DNA of 64,000 nucleotides from JAEUOS01 sp965279115 (GTDB taxonomy: Bacteria > Pseudomonadota > Gammaproteobacteria > Burkholderiales > JAEUOS01): assembly GCA_965279115.1 (NCBI GenBank), contig OZ257137.1, positions 1,116,001 to 1,180,000 of the forward strand, read 5' to 3'. The stretch's first letter is position 1, and every line of letters starts with the position of its first letter. A model generated the notes under the pieces. The model did no database searches. It saw only the letters and a list, made by a program, of their open reading frames with translations, and had not been told where the DNA came from. A program made the position numbers and the translations under genes. Positions 42,748 through 51,284 of this stretch are shown in pieces.

Positions 42748-45117
42748 ATGACCCCCACACCCCCGCCCGAAGCCGACAAGGCCGACCCGCTGGTCGGCCG
42801 CGCCCTGCCGCGCGCGGCGGCCAGGCGCCTGATCGCCGGGCGCGGACGCTATACCGACGACCTGCGCATGCCCGGCCTGTTGCATGCGGCCTTCCTGCGC
42901 AGCCCGCTGGCGCATGGGCGCATCGTCGCGCTCGACCTGGCACCCGCGCGTGCCATGCCCGGCGTGGTCGCGGCCTTCGACGGGCCGGCGCTGGCCGCGA
43001 TATGCCCTGCCTGGACCACCACATTCAACAGCCTGCCGGCACATCGTTCCTCCGCACAGCCACCGCTAGCCCTGAACCGCGTGCTGTGGCAGGGCCAGCC
43101 GGTGACCATCGTCGTCGCAGCCAGTCGTGCCCAGGCTGAAGATGCCGTCGCTGCCATCGAAACCGAATGGGAGGAACTGCCGCCAGTGGCCGATGCGGCC
43201 GCCGCGCTCGAAGCCGGCAGCCCCGCGATCCACGCCGAGCTGGGCAACAACCTCGCTTTCTCCCACGCCATCGATGCCGGGCCGGTCGATGCGTTGTTCG
43301 CAGGTGCGCATCGTGTGATCCGCCGCAGCCTGCGCTTCGGGCGGCACACCGGCGTGCCGCTGGAAGCGCGCACCATCGTCGCCGAGTTCGACCCGGTCAT
43401 GCGGCAGCTCACGGTGCACCAGTCGACCCAGGTGCCGCACCAGACCCGTGCCGCGATTGCGCGCCTGTTTAGCCTGCCGGAGGTCGATGTGCGCGTGATC
43501 ACGCCGGACGTCGGCGGCGGCTTCGGCATCAAGCTGCATGTGTACGACGACGAGATGGCCACCGTCGCCGCTGCCATGCAACTGGGCCGCCCGATCAAGT
43601 ACGTCTGCGACCGCCTTGAAGCCTTTGGCAGTGACGTGCATGCACGTGCACACCAGGTCGAAGCGGCGATCGCCGTGGACGCCGACGGCCAGGTGCTCGC
43701 CTTCAGCAGCGACGATCTGATGGAGATCGGCGCCTTCTCTATGTATCCGCGCACCAGCGTGCTCGAAGGCGTGCATGCGATCTCGGTGGTGGGCGCGCCG
43801 TATCGCGCCGCAGGCCTCAGGGGCCGCTTGCGTGTCGCTTTCCAGAACAAGGCGCCGGTGGGCGCCTACCGCGGCGTCGGCCAGCCGGTGGCCTGTTCGG
43901 TCACCGAGCGCCTGATCGATGCAGCAGCCACCGAACTCGGCATCGACCCGGCGGAGATGCGCCGGCGCAACTACCGCAACGCCGCTCTGCATGGCAGCGC
44001 GACCGTCAACGGCATGGATTTCGGCCCTTCGTCCCATGCCGCCTGCCTGGAACGGCTGCTGGAACTGATGGACTACAAGGCCTTGCGTGAACAGCAACGC
44101 AGCGCGCGGGCGAACGGCCGCCATCTCGGCATCGGACTGGCCGCCTTCATCGAAACCACCGCGCCGGGCCCGGCGTTCTATGGAGCCTCGGGCGCGCCGG
44201 TGGTGGCGCACGACGGCTGCATGCTGCGCCTGGAACCCGGTGGCGCGGTCACCTGCGTGAGCAGTTCGAGCGACCAGGGCCAGGGCATCGATACAGCCCT
44301 GCAGCAACTGATCGGCGATACGCTCGCGCTCCCGCTCGCTTCGGTGCGCATCATGCGCGGCGACACGCTCACCACGCCGGTGGGCGGCGGCACCTGGGCC
44401 TCGCGCGGCCTCACCGTCGGCGGCGAAGCGGCGCTCGCCGCGGCCCGGTTGCTGCGCGAACGCCTGGCCACGGTGGCGGCCGCCGTGCTCGGCACCAAGC
44501 CCGACACTCTCACGCTCGACGCTGCCGGCTTCCATGCTGACGGGCGCGCCATCGCACTCGCAGAACTGGCGGCGCTGCTGCACTACCGCCAGCATGAATT
44601 GCCGGCCGGCGTGGCGATCGATTCCGCCTGCGTGGCCTATGCCATCCCCAACCGCCCGTACTTGGCCGCCAACGGCATCCAGGCCAGCCTGGTGGAAGTC
44701 GACGTCGATACCGGCTTCATCCGCGTGATCAGGCATTGGATGGTGGAGGACTGCGGCCGCATCATCAACCCGCTTCTCGCGGACGAGCAGTTGCGCGGCG
44801 GGGTGGTGCAGGGACTGGGTGCCGCCTTGTTCGAGGAATGTCTCTACGACGCCACCGGCCAGATGCAGAACGCGACCATGGCCGAGTATCTCGTGCCGAT
44901 GGCCGCCGAAATGCCCGACATCATCATCGACCATGTCGAGACGCCCGTGACCGGCACCCTGCTGGGCGCCAAGGGCATTGGCGAAGCCGGCACCATTGGC
45001 GCGGCCGCGGCCCTGGCCAATGCGCTTGACGACGCATTGGCGCCCTTCGGCTGCCGGGTCGACCAGCAACCCTTCACCCCGGAGCGGGTGCTGCGTGCGC
45101 TGGGCCGGGTCGCCTGA
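42748..45117 (+). CDS. Molybdenum hydroxylase large subunit (xanthine dehydrogenase/CoxL superfamily)
   Basis: 789 residues, usual for the large subunit. It binds the molybdopterin cofactor: LVGRALPRAAARRLIAGRGRYTDD at the N-terminus, DVGGGFGIKLHVYDDE near 255 and AYRGVGQP near 375 (closer to the form II AYRGAGR than to the CO dehydrogenase AYRCSFR). The catalytic glutamate lies in GAKGIGEAGTIGAA near 745. Such enzymes hydroxylate N-heterocycles or oxidise aldehydes, but they need FAD and [2Fe-2S] subunits, which are absent here. Start ATG 42748 lies 3 bp after the receptor stop. Confidence 0.9.
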   Translation: MTPTPPPEADKADPLVGRALPRAAARRLIAGRGRYTDDLRMPGLLHAAFLRSPLAHGRIVALDLAPARAMPGVVAAFDGPALAAICPAWTTTFNSLPAHRSSAQPPLALNRVLWQGQPVTIVVAASRAQAEDAVAAIETEWEELPPVADAAAALEAGSPAIHAELGNNLAFSHAIDAGPVDALFAGAHRVIRRSLRFGRHTGVPLEARTIVAEFDPVMRQLTVHQSTQVPHQTRAAIARLFSLPEVDVRVITPDVGGGFGIKLHVYDDEMATVAAAMQLGRPIKYVCDRLEAFGSDVHARAHQVEAAIAVDADGQVLAFSSDDLMEIGAFSMYPRTSVLEGVHAISVVGAPYRAAGLRGRLRVAFQNKAPVGAYRGVGQPVACSVTERLIDAAATELGIDPAEMRRRNYRNAALHGSATVNGMDFGPSSHAACLERLLELMDYKALREQQRSARANGRHLGIGLAAFIETTAPGPAFYGASGAPVVAHDGCMLRLEPGGAVTCVSSSSDQGQGIDTALQQLIGDTLALPLASVRIMRGDTLTTPVGGGTWASRGLTVGGEAALAAARLLRERLATVAAAVLGTKPDTLTLDAAGFHADGRAIALAELAALLHYRQHELPAGVAIDSACVAYAIPNRPYLAANGIQASLVEVDVDTGFIRVIRHWMVEDCGRIINPLLADEQLRGGVVQGLGAALFEECLYDATGQMQNATMAEYLVPMAAEMPDIIIDHVETPVTGTLLGAKGIGEAGTIGAAAALANALDDALAPFGCRVDQQPFTPERVLRALGRVA

Positions 45118-45126
45118 AAGCGCGGC

Positions 45127-46284
45127 GTGAAAATCCTCGCGATTCGCGAGACCACGGTCTCGCTGGCCGCCGCAATGCGCAATGCGTCCATCTCGTTCGG
45201 CGCGATGACCGCCTCCGCACTCGCCATCATCACCGACCGCGTGATCGACGGTGAACCGGTCACAGGCTTCGCCTTCGATTCCATCGGCCGCTACGGCAAG
45301 GGCGGATTGCTGCGCGAGCGCTTCATTCCCCGGCTGTTGAACGCGCCGCCCGACAGCCTGCTGGACGCGCAAGGCCTGCCCGACCCGGAGGCCTGCTGGA
45401 AGGCCATGATGCGCGACGAGAAGGATGGCGGCCACGGCGAACGCCCGGGCGCGGTCGGCCTGATCGACGCGGCGCTGTGGGACCTGCGCGCCAAACTGCT
45501 GGGCGAACCGCTCTGGCAGACCCTGGCGCGCGCCTACGGGCATGCCACCGCAGCACCGCGCATCGCCACCTATGCCTCATGCGGCCACTTCCAGACCGAC
45601 GGTGGCGTCGGTCACCTCCAGGATGAGGTCAAGGCCGCGCTCGCGCTGGGCTACACCACGGTCAAGATCAAGGTCGACGGCCGCGACATCCGCAGCGATG
45701 CGCGCCGTGTCGAGGCGGCGCTGGCAGCGCTGCCTTCGGGCGCGCATCTGGCCATCGACGCAAACGGTCATGCGGATCCTGACGCAGGGGAATGGATGCG
45801 CACCATGCACGGCTTCCAGCTGGCGTGGATCGAAGAGCCAGTGTCCCCGCTCGACTACGCCGGCCTGGCACGGTTCGCGCAGGCCTATGGCGCTCCGGTG
45901 GCCACCGGGGAGAACCTGTTCTCGCATGACGATGCGCAAAACCTGCTGCGCTACGGGGGACTTGAACCCGGACGGGACCGCGTCCAGATCGACATGCTGC
46001 TCGCCTACGGCATGCCGGAGTACCGGCGCATCCTCGACACATTCGCCACGGCCGGATGGCAACGCGGCGCTTTCTGGCCACATGCCGGCCACTTGTTTGC
46101 GGCACACGCGGTTGCCGGCCTGGTCCTGGGCAGCCACGAATCCGCCCCCGATGACACCCGGCTCTATGGCGGCTTCTGGGATGGCACCCGTGTCGAAAAC
46201 GGCAAGGTCATGATTCCTTCACTGCCAGGCGCGGGGTTCGAGGCCAAGGCCAACCTGCATGCCGTGCTGCGCACCCTTTGCTGA
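45127..46284 (+). CDS. Enolase-superfamily enzyme (mandelate racemase/muconate lactonizing type)
   Basis: 385 residues from GTG 45127. The C-terminal barrel carries TTVKIKVDGRD (catalytic KxK lysines), LAIDANGHAD, WIEEPVSPLD and ATGENLF (three metal-binding acids) and WPHAGHLFAAHAV with a histidine. The superfamily abstracts a proton alpha to a carboxylate; racemisation, dehydration or cycloisomerisation cannot be distinguished. A related but different member is at 53729. It lies 9 bp after the molybdenum hydroxylase. Confidence 0.88.
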   Translation: MKILAIRETTVSLAAAMRNASISFGAMTASALAIITDRVIDGEPVTGFAFDSIGRYGKGGLLRERFIPRLLNAPPDSLLDAQGLPDPEACWKAMMRDEKDGGHGERPGAVGLIDAALWDLRAKLLGEPLWQTLARAYGHATAAPRIATYASCGHFQTDGGVGHLQDEVKAALALGYTTVKIKVDGRDIRSDARRVEAALAALPSGAHLAIDANGHADPDAGEWMRTMHGFQLAWIEEPVSPLDYAGLARFAQAYGAPVATGENLFSHDDAQNLLRYGGLEPGRDRVQIDMLLAYGMPEYRRILDTFATAGWQRGAFWPHAGHLFAAHAVAGLVLGSHESAPDDTRLYGGFWDGTRVENGKVMIPSLPGAGFEAKANLHAVLRTLC

Positions 46285-46319
46285 AACCACAACACTTCTA
46301 CCCACTCACGGAGAACCCC

Positions 46320-46718
46320 ATGGCAAAACTTCGGCATATCGCGATCTCGGTACCGGACATCGAGAAGTCGGCGAAGTTCTACGAAGAGACCTTCGGGCTC
46401 AAGCGCGTGAACCTCGCCATCACGCCCTACGGCGACGGCCTGTCCCTTTCCGACGGCGTGATCAACCTCACGCTCCTGCATTTCCACACCGAGGACGCCG
46501 CCGGCGACGAGCGCGGCAAGGACTTCGTCGGCATCCACCACATGGGCTTCATCGTCGAGGATCTGGAGCAGATGAGCGAGAAGATCAAGGCCAATGGCGG
46601 CAGCTTCCATCGCGAACTCAAGGGCGGTGGCGGCGTCGATTTCGAGCGCAAGTTCAGGGATCCGGATGGGGTGGTTTTCGACATTTCCCACAAGGGCTGG
46701 GTGGGAATCGAATCCTGA
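46320..46718 (+). CDS. VOC/glyoxalase-fold protein
   Basis: 132 residues from ATG 46320 (MAKLRHIAISVPDIEKSAKFYEETFGLKRV, a standard VOC opening). The second half module has VGIHHMGFIVEDLEQM and the end FRDPDGVVFDIS. Metal ligands of the two half-modules (His in HIAI, Glu/His later) look present. VOC enzymes include extradiol dioxygenases, glyoxalases and epimerases; which applies here is unclear. It lies in the catabolic run before the ModA-like gene. Confidence 0.85.
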   Translation: MAKLRHIAISVPDIEKSAKFYEETFGLKRVNLAITPYGDGLSLSDGVINLTLLHFHTEDAAGDERGKDFVGIHHMGFIVEDLEQMSEKIKANGGSFHRELKGGGGVDFERKFRDPDGVVFDISHKGWVGIES

Positions 46719-46845
46719 CCTGCGGTGTTTGCGAATACGCCTACGTGCCGCGCTATCATGGGCGGCCTCGGAGGCCGTCTGCCAACACGCCTCGCACGCC
46801 CCCGCCGCAGCCGCCCGACAAGGCAGAAACCAGCAAAGAACAACC

Positions 46846-47535
46846 ATGACCGCCCCCCTCAAGATCATTTCCTCGATGGCCACCAAGGAGCTGCTGGCAA
46901 TGCTCGGCCCGCAGTACACCCGGGAATCCGGCCAACCCGTCATCTCCGAGGCCGCCGGCGGCGTGGACATCAACAAGCGCGTGCGTGCGGGTGAGGCGGT
47001 GGACGTGGTGATGCTCGCCGCCAACGCGATCGACCTGCTCATCGGCGAGGGCCACCTGGTGGCCGGCAGCCGGGTCGACGTGGTGAAGTCCGGTATTGCC
47101 GTCGCGGTGCGCGCGGGAAGTGCAAGGCCGGAGATCGGCTCGGAAGAGGCGGTCAAGCGCGCAGTTCTCGCGGCGAAGAAAGTGAGTTACTCCACCGGCC
47201 CGTCGGGCGTCTACCTCGAAAAGCTGTTCGAGCGCTGGGGCATACTCGCCGACATCAAGCCGCGCCTGGTGCTGGCGCCCCCGGGCATTCCGGTCGGCTC
47301 GTTGCTGGCCAAGGGCGAGGCGGACCTGGGCTTCCAGCAACTGTCTGAACTCAAGCACCTGCCGGGCATCGACATTCTGGGACCATTGCCGCCAGCCATC
47401 CAGCTGATCACGACATTTTCCGCCGGCCTGTCAGCCACCTCAACCCGGGTTGCAGAGGTGCGCGCCATGCTGGATTACATGAACTCACCAGCCGCATTGC
47501 CGGCCAAGAAAGATGCCGGGATGGATCCAGTTTAG
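46846..47535 (+). CDS. ModA-like type 2 binding protein without signal peptide
   Basis: 229 residues with the molybdate/spermidine-type periplasmic binding fold (LKIISSMATKELLAMLGPQYTRESG, VDVVMLAANAIDLLIGEGHLV, KVSYSTGPSGVYLEKLFERWG, LGFQQLSELKHLPG). No signal peptide is seen at ATG 46846 and no better upstream start exists, so the protein is probably cytoplasmic. Such signal-less forms occur beside catabolic genes in Burkholderiales with unknown function; a ligand sensor or an isomerase-like role is possible. It lies 9 bp before iorA. Confidence 0.8.
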   Translation: MTAPLKIISSMATKELLAMLGPQYTRESGQPVISEAAGGVDINKRVRAGEAVDVVMLAANAIDLLIGEGHLVAGSRVDVVKSGIAVAVRAGSARPEIGSEEAVKRAVLAAKKVSYSTGPSGVYLEKLFERWGILADIKPRLVLAPPGIPVGSLLAKGEADLGFQQLSELKHLPGIDILGPLPPAIQLITTFSAGLSATSTRVAEVRAMLDYMNSPAALPAKKDAGMDPV

Positions 47536-47544
47536 AGGTTCGCC

Positions 47545-49719
47545 ATGGAACGCTCCTTCAAGGAAGAAATCAAGCTCCTGCGCCTGAGTGAGGGCGACAC
47601 CTTCCACGGCGAGGGCATCCTCGCCGTGACCAAGGCCCTGCTGCAATCCGGCGTCTCCTACGTGGGTGGCTACCAGGGCGCACCGATCTCGCACCTGATC
47701 GACGTGCTTGCCGATGCGCGCGAGCTGATGGACGAAATGGGCATCCACTTCGAGGCCAACGCCTCCGAAGCCGGTGCTGCGGCCATGCTGGCGGCCTCCA
47801 TCAACTACCCGGTGCGCGGCGCGGTGACGTGGAAATCCACCGTCGGCACCAACGTGGCCTCCGACGCCTTGGCCAACCTGGCCTCCTCCGGCGTCAAAGG
47901 CGGCGCGGTCATCATCATCGGCGAGGACTACGGCGAGGGATCCTCGATCATGCAGGAACGCAGCCACGCCTTCGCGATGAAGTCGCAGATGTGGCTGCTC
48001 GACCCGCGCCCCAACCTGCCCTCGATCGTGCGCTCGGTGGAAAAGGCCTTCGAGCTCTCGGAGGCCTCCAACACACCCGTGATGGTGGAACTGCGCATCC
48101 GCGCCTGCCATGTGCACGGCGCCTTTGAATGCAAGGACAACCGGCCGCCGAAAATCTCGCGCCTGGCCACCATGACCGAACCCGCCTTCGACTACGGCAA
48201 CATCGTGTTGCCGCCTTCGTCCTACGCGCAGGAAAAGCACAAGATCGAGAAGCGCTGGCCGGCGGCAGTCGAATTCATCAAGCGCGAAAAGCTCAACGAG
48301 ACCTTCGCCGGTGAAAGCGTCGACGGGCAGGCGGCGCTCCCCGACATCGGCATCGTTCTCCAGGGCGGAATGTACAACGCCGTGATCCGCGGCCTGCAAC
48401 AGTTGGGCCTGGCAGATGCCTATGGCGCCTCGCGGGTGCCGCTCTACGTGATGAACGTGACCTACCCGCTGATCCCGGATGAGCTCACGGCTTTCTGTTC
48501 CACAAGAAAGTCCGTTCTGGTGGTCGAGGAAGGCCAGCCCAATTACATCGAGGACGCGCTGCACGCCATCCTGCGTCGCGCCGACGTGCAAGCGAGGCTC
48601 TACGGCAAGGAAGCCATTGGCGTACCGCCTGGCGAGACCGGGGTCTTCCCCATGGCGGGTGAATACACCGGCGAAGTGATGCTGCGCGCCCTCGGCAAAT
48701 TCTTCACCGCCATTGGCGCTTCAGGACTGGATGCCGATATCCTCGCCGCCCCGCAACGCACCGCCGATCTCAAGAAGCGCGCCGCCGAACTGCTGGGCGC
48801 CCCGGTGCCCAACCGTCCGCCGGGATTCTGCGTCGGCTGTCCGGAGCGCCCGGTGTTCTCGGCCATGAAACTGCTCGAGCGCGAAGCCGGCAGTTATCAC
48901 GTGTCCGCCGACATCGGCTGCCACCTGTTCTCCAGCCTGCCGCCCTTCAACATAGGCAACACGGTGTTGGGTTACGGTTTGGGATTGGCGTCGAACTCCG
49001 CCATTGGGCCCTTGTTCAACAAGCGCAGCATCACCGTGATGGGCGACGGCGGCTTCTGGCACAACGGCCTGTCTTCGGGTGTTTCCAACGCGGTGTTCAA
49101 CAACGACGACGGCATCCTGGTCATCATGAAGAACGGCTACTCGTCGGCGACCGGCACGCAGGAGCTGCCTTCCTCGCCGCACCAGAGCCAGACCCACCGA
49201 GCCACCGACATGGGCATCGAACAGACCCTGGCCGGCCTGGGCGTGAAGTGGATGAAGACGGTTGACAACTACAAGGTTTCCAACACCCTGAAGGTGTTGC
49301 GCGAGGCCATGACCATGCCCTTCAACGGGCTGAAAGTGATCATCGCCGAAGGCGAATGCCAGCTCGAGAAGCAGCGCCGCCTGAAACCCATCAACGCGGA
49401 GAAGATCAAACGCGGCGAGCGGGTGGTGCGGGTGCGCTACGGTGTCGACGAGGACACCTGCACGGGCGATCACTCCTGCATCCGCCTCTCCGGCTGTCCT
49501 TCGCTCACCATCAAGGACTCTGCCGACCCGCTACGGCTGGACCCGGTGGCGCATGTGAACAACGGCTGCGTGGGTTGCGGGCTATGCGGCGAGGTGTCGC
49601 ACGCCGCCACGCTGTGCCCCTCGTTTTTCCGTGCCGAGATCGTGCACAACGCCAGCGCCTGGGACCGGTTCAAGGCGAAAATCCGCGCCGCCGTCATCGG
49701 TGTATTGCAACCGGCATGA
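47545..49719 (+). CDS. iorA: Indolepyruvate ferredoxin oxidoreductase alpha subunit (aerobic type)
   Basis: 724 residues. The N-terminal pyrimidine-like domain, a transketolase C-type domain and the thiamine diphosphate domain (MGDGGFWHNGLSSG, VIMKNGYSSATGTQ) are followed by a ferredoxin-like tail. The tail has CVGCGLCG plus a distal Cys for one [4Fe-4S] cluster. The other cluster motif reads C639-TGD642-HSC645, with Asp in place of the second Cys, as in Pyrococcus ferredoxin. The enzyme decarboxylates aryl-2-oxo acids to aryl-acetyl-CoA. It overlaps iorB by ATGA. Confidence 0.9.
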   Translation: MERSFKEEIKLLRLSEGDTFHGEGILAVTKALLQSGVSYVGGYQGAPISHLIDVLADARELMDEMGIHFEANASEAGAAAMLAASINYPVRGAVTWKSTVGTNVASDALANLASSGVKGGAVIIIGEDYGEGSSIMQERSHAFAMKSQMWLLDPRPNLPSIVRSVEKAFELSEASNTPVMVELRIRACHVHGAFECKDNRPPKISRLATMTEPAFDYGNIVLPPSSYAQEKHKIEKRWPAAVEFIKREKLNETFAGESVDGQAALPDIGIVLQGGMYNAVIRGLQQLGLADAYGASRVPLYVMNVTYPLIPDELTAFCSTRKSVLVVEEGQPNYIEDALHAILRRADVQARLYGKEAIGVPPGETGVFPMAGEYTGEVMLRALGKFFTAIGASGLDADILAAPQRTADLKKRAAELLGAPVPNRPPGFCVGCPERPVFSAMKLLEREAGSYHVSADIGCHLFSSLPPFNIGNTVLGYGLGLASNSAIGPLFNKRSITVMGDGGFWHNGLSSGVSNAVFNNDDGILVIMKNGYSSATGTQELPSSPHQSQTHRATDMGIEQTLAGLGVKWMKTVDNYKVSNTLKVLREAMTMPFNGLKVIIAEGECQLEKQRRLKPINAEKIKRGERVVRVRYGVDEDTCTGDHSCIRLSGCPSLTIKDSADPLRLDPVAHVNNGCVGCGLCGEVSHAATLCPSFFRAEIVHNASAWDRFKAKIRAAVIGVLQPA

Positions 49720-51263
49720 ATGCCATGACCCAACGACCGGTGACCATTCTTGTGGCCGCGCTCGGCGGCGAAGGCGGCGGCGTGCTCGCCGACTGGCTGC
49801 GCGATGTGGCGGTGGCCGCCCATTTGCCGGTGCAAAGCACCTCGATTCCCGGCGTGGCGCAACGCACCGGCGCCACCACCTATTACCTCGAGATCTTTCC
49901 GCAGCCGGAACAAGGCGCATTGGCGAAACGGCCGATCTTCGCCCTCACACCCGCACCCGCCAATGTCGACCTGATGGTCGCCTCGGAACTGGTGGAAGCC
50001 GGCCGCGCCATGCAGAATGGTTTTGTGAGCGAGCGCACCACGCTGATCGCCTCCACCCATCGCATCTACGCCACCTCGGAAAAGATGACCATGGGCGACG
50101 GCCGCTACGACGGGCAACGGGTCATCGATGCGGCCCTGGAACTGGCCGGCAACGCCGTGTTGTTCGACATGGCGCTCGCCGCGCAGCAGGCCGGCACGGT
50201 GATCTCGGCCGTGATGTTCGGCGCGATTGCCGCCGTGCTGGAAAAGACCCGTGCCCTGCCGGTCACCCGCGCGGCTTGCGAGGATGCCATCAAGGCATCG
50301 GGAAAAGGCGTGGAGGCGAGCCTGCGCGGCTTTGCGGCAGGCTACGTAGCCGGCATGGGCACCGTGGCAGAAGCGGCGCCACCCGCTGCAACGCCCGGGC
50401 AGGCGAAGATCCCGACCGAAGCTTTCCATCCCGCCGCACGCGCCATCGTGGCCGAAGGCATCAAGCGCACTACCGACTACCAGGATGACGCCTACGCGAA
50501 GCTGTACATCCAGCGCCTGGAACACGTCGCCGCGCTCGACCGCGGTGACGGCACCCTGACTGCCGAAACAGCGCGCTACCTTGCGCTATGGATGAGCTTC
50601 GAGGACGTGATCCGGGTCGCGGACCTGAAGACCCGCAAGAGCCGTTTCGCGCGGGTGCGCGACGAGGTGCAGGCCAAGCCCGACGAACCACTGCACATCA
50701 TCGAATTCCTGAAGCCGGGTCTGGATGAAATCGCCGGCATGCTGCCGCCTTCGATGAGCCGCGGCTTCCATGCCTGGGCCGTGCGTCGTGGCTGGGAAGA
50801 AAAGCTCTCCATCGGCATGCACATCAAGACCAATTCGGTGACCGGCTTCCTGCTGTTGCGCGCCATGGCCGGCATGCGCTTCTGGCGCCGCCGCACCGCG
50901 CGCTATGCCGACGAGCAAGCCATGATCGAGCGCTGGCTCGGGGCCATCGTCGCCGCCGCGCCGCGCCACCCGCGCCTGGCCTTCGAGATCGCGCTGACCG
51001 CGCGCCTGATCAAGGGTTACAGCGACACCCACAAGCGCGGGCGCGCCAACTTCAACCGCATCTTCGACACCCTGGTGGATGGCACGGCCGTAGCTGACGA
51101 CGATGCGAGGGCCAAGGCCATCTTCGCCGCGCGCGAAGCGGCGCTGGCGGACCCGGAAGGCAAGAACCTCGACGCGTCCCTGGGACGGCACGGCATCGCA
51201 CCGCGGCCGGTGCGGGAACAGCCAATCAAGTTCATCAAGCCGGCAGTGCGGAAGGAAGCCTAG
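49716..51263 (+). CDS. iorB: Indolepyruvate ferredoxin oxidoreductase beta subunit with C-terminal DUF6537-type domain
   Basis: 515 residues. Residues 1 to about 190 are the gamma-type domain (VTILVAALGGEGGGVLADWL, GVAQRTGATTYYLE, DLMVASELVEAGRAM). The rest is a long helical extension of the aerobic fused IorB type, beginning KIPTEAFHPAARAIVAEGIKR. The start ATG 49716 overlaps the iorA stop. The last 112 codons, apart from the final 7 residues, are duplicated at 52823-53158. Within the repeat only V versus A differs between the two copies. Confidence 0.9.
   Translation: MNAMTQRPVTILVAALGGEGGGVLADWLRDVAVAAHLPVQSTSIPGVAQRTGATTYYLEIFPQPEQGALAKRPIFALTPAPANVDLMVASELVEAGRAMQNGFVSERTTLIASTHRIYATSEKMTMGDGRYDGQRVIDAALELAGNAVLFDMALAAQQAGTVISAVMFGAIAAVLEKTRALPVTRAACEDAIKASGKGVEASLRGFAAGYVAGMGTVAEAAPPAATPGQAKIPTEAFHPAARAIVAEGIKRTTDYQDDAYAKLYIQRLEHVAALDRGDGTLTAETARYLALWMSFEDVIRVADLKTRKSRFARVRDEVQAKPDEPLHIIEFLKPGLDEIAGMLPPSMSRGFHAWAVRRGWEEKLSIGMHIKTNSVTGFLLLRAMAGMRFWRRRTARYADEQAMIERWLGAIVAAAPRHPRLAFEIALTARLIKGYSDTHKRGRANFNRIFDTLVDGTAVADDDARAKAIFAAREAALADPEGKNLDASLGRHGIAPRPVREQPIKFIKPAVRKEA
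50907..51242 (+). repeat. 336-bp direct repeat, proximal copy (iorB 3' end)
   Basis: Matches 52823-53158 at 335 of 336 positions; the only difference is T51211 versus C53127 (Val to Ala). Downstream of 51242 the two copies diverge at once (last 21 bp of the gene). Confidence 0.95.
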
Positions 51264-51284
51264 TAGCTGTTCGAAACTTCTAGA

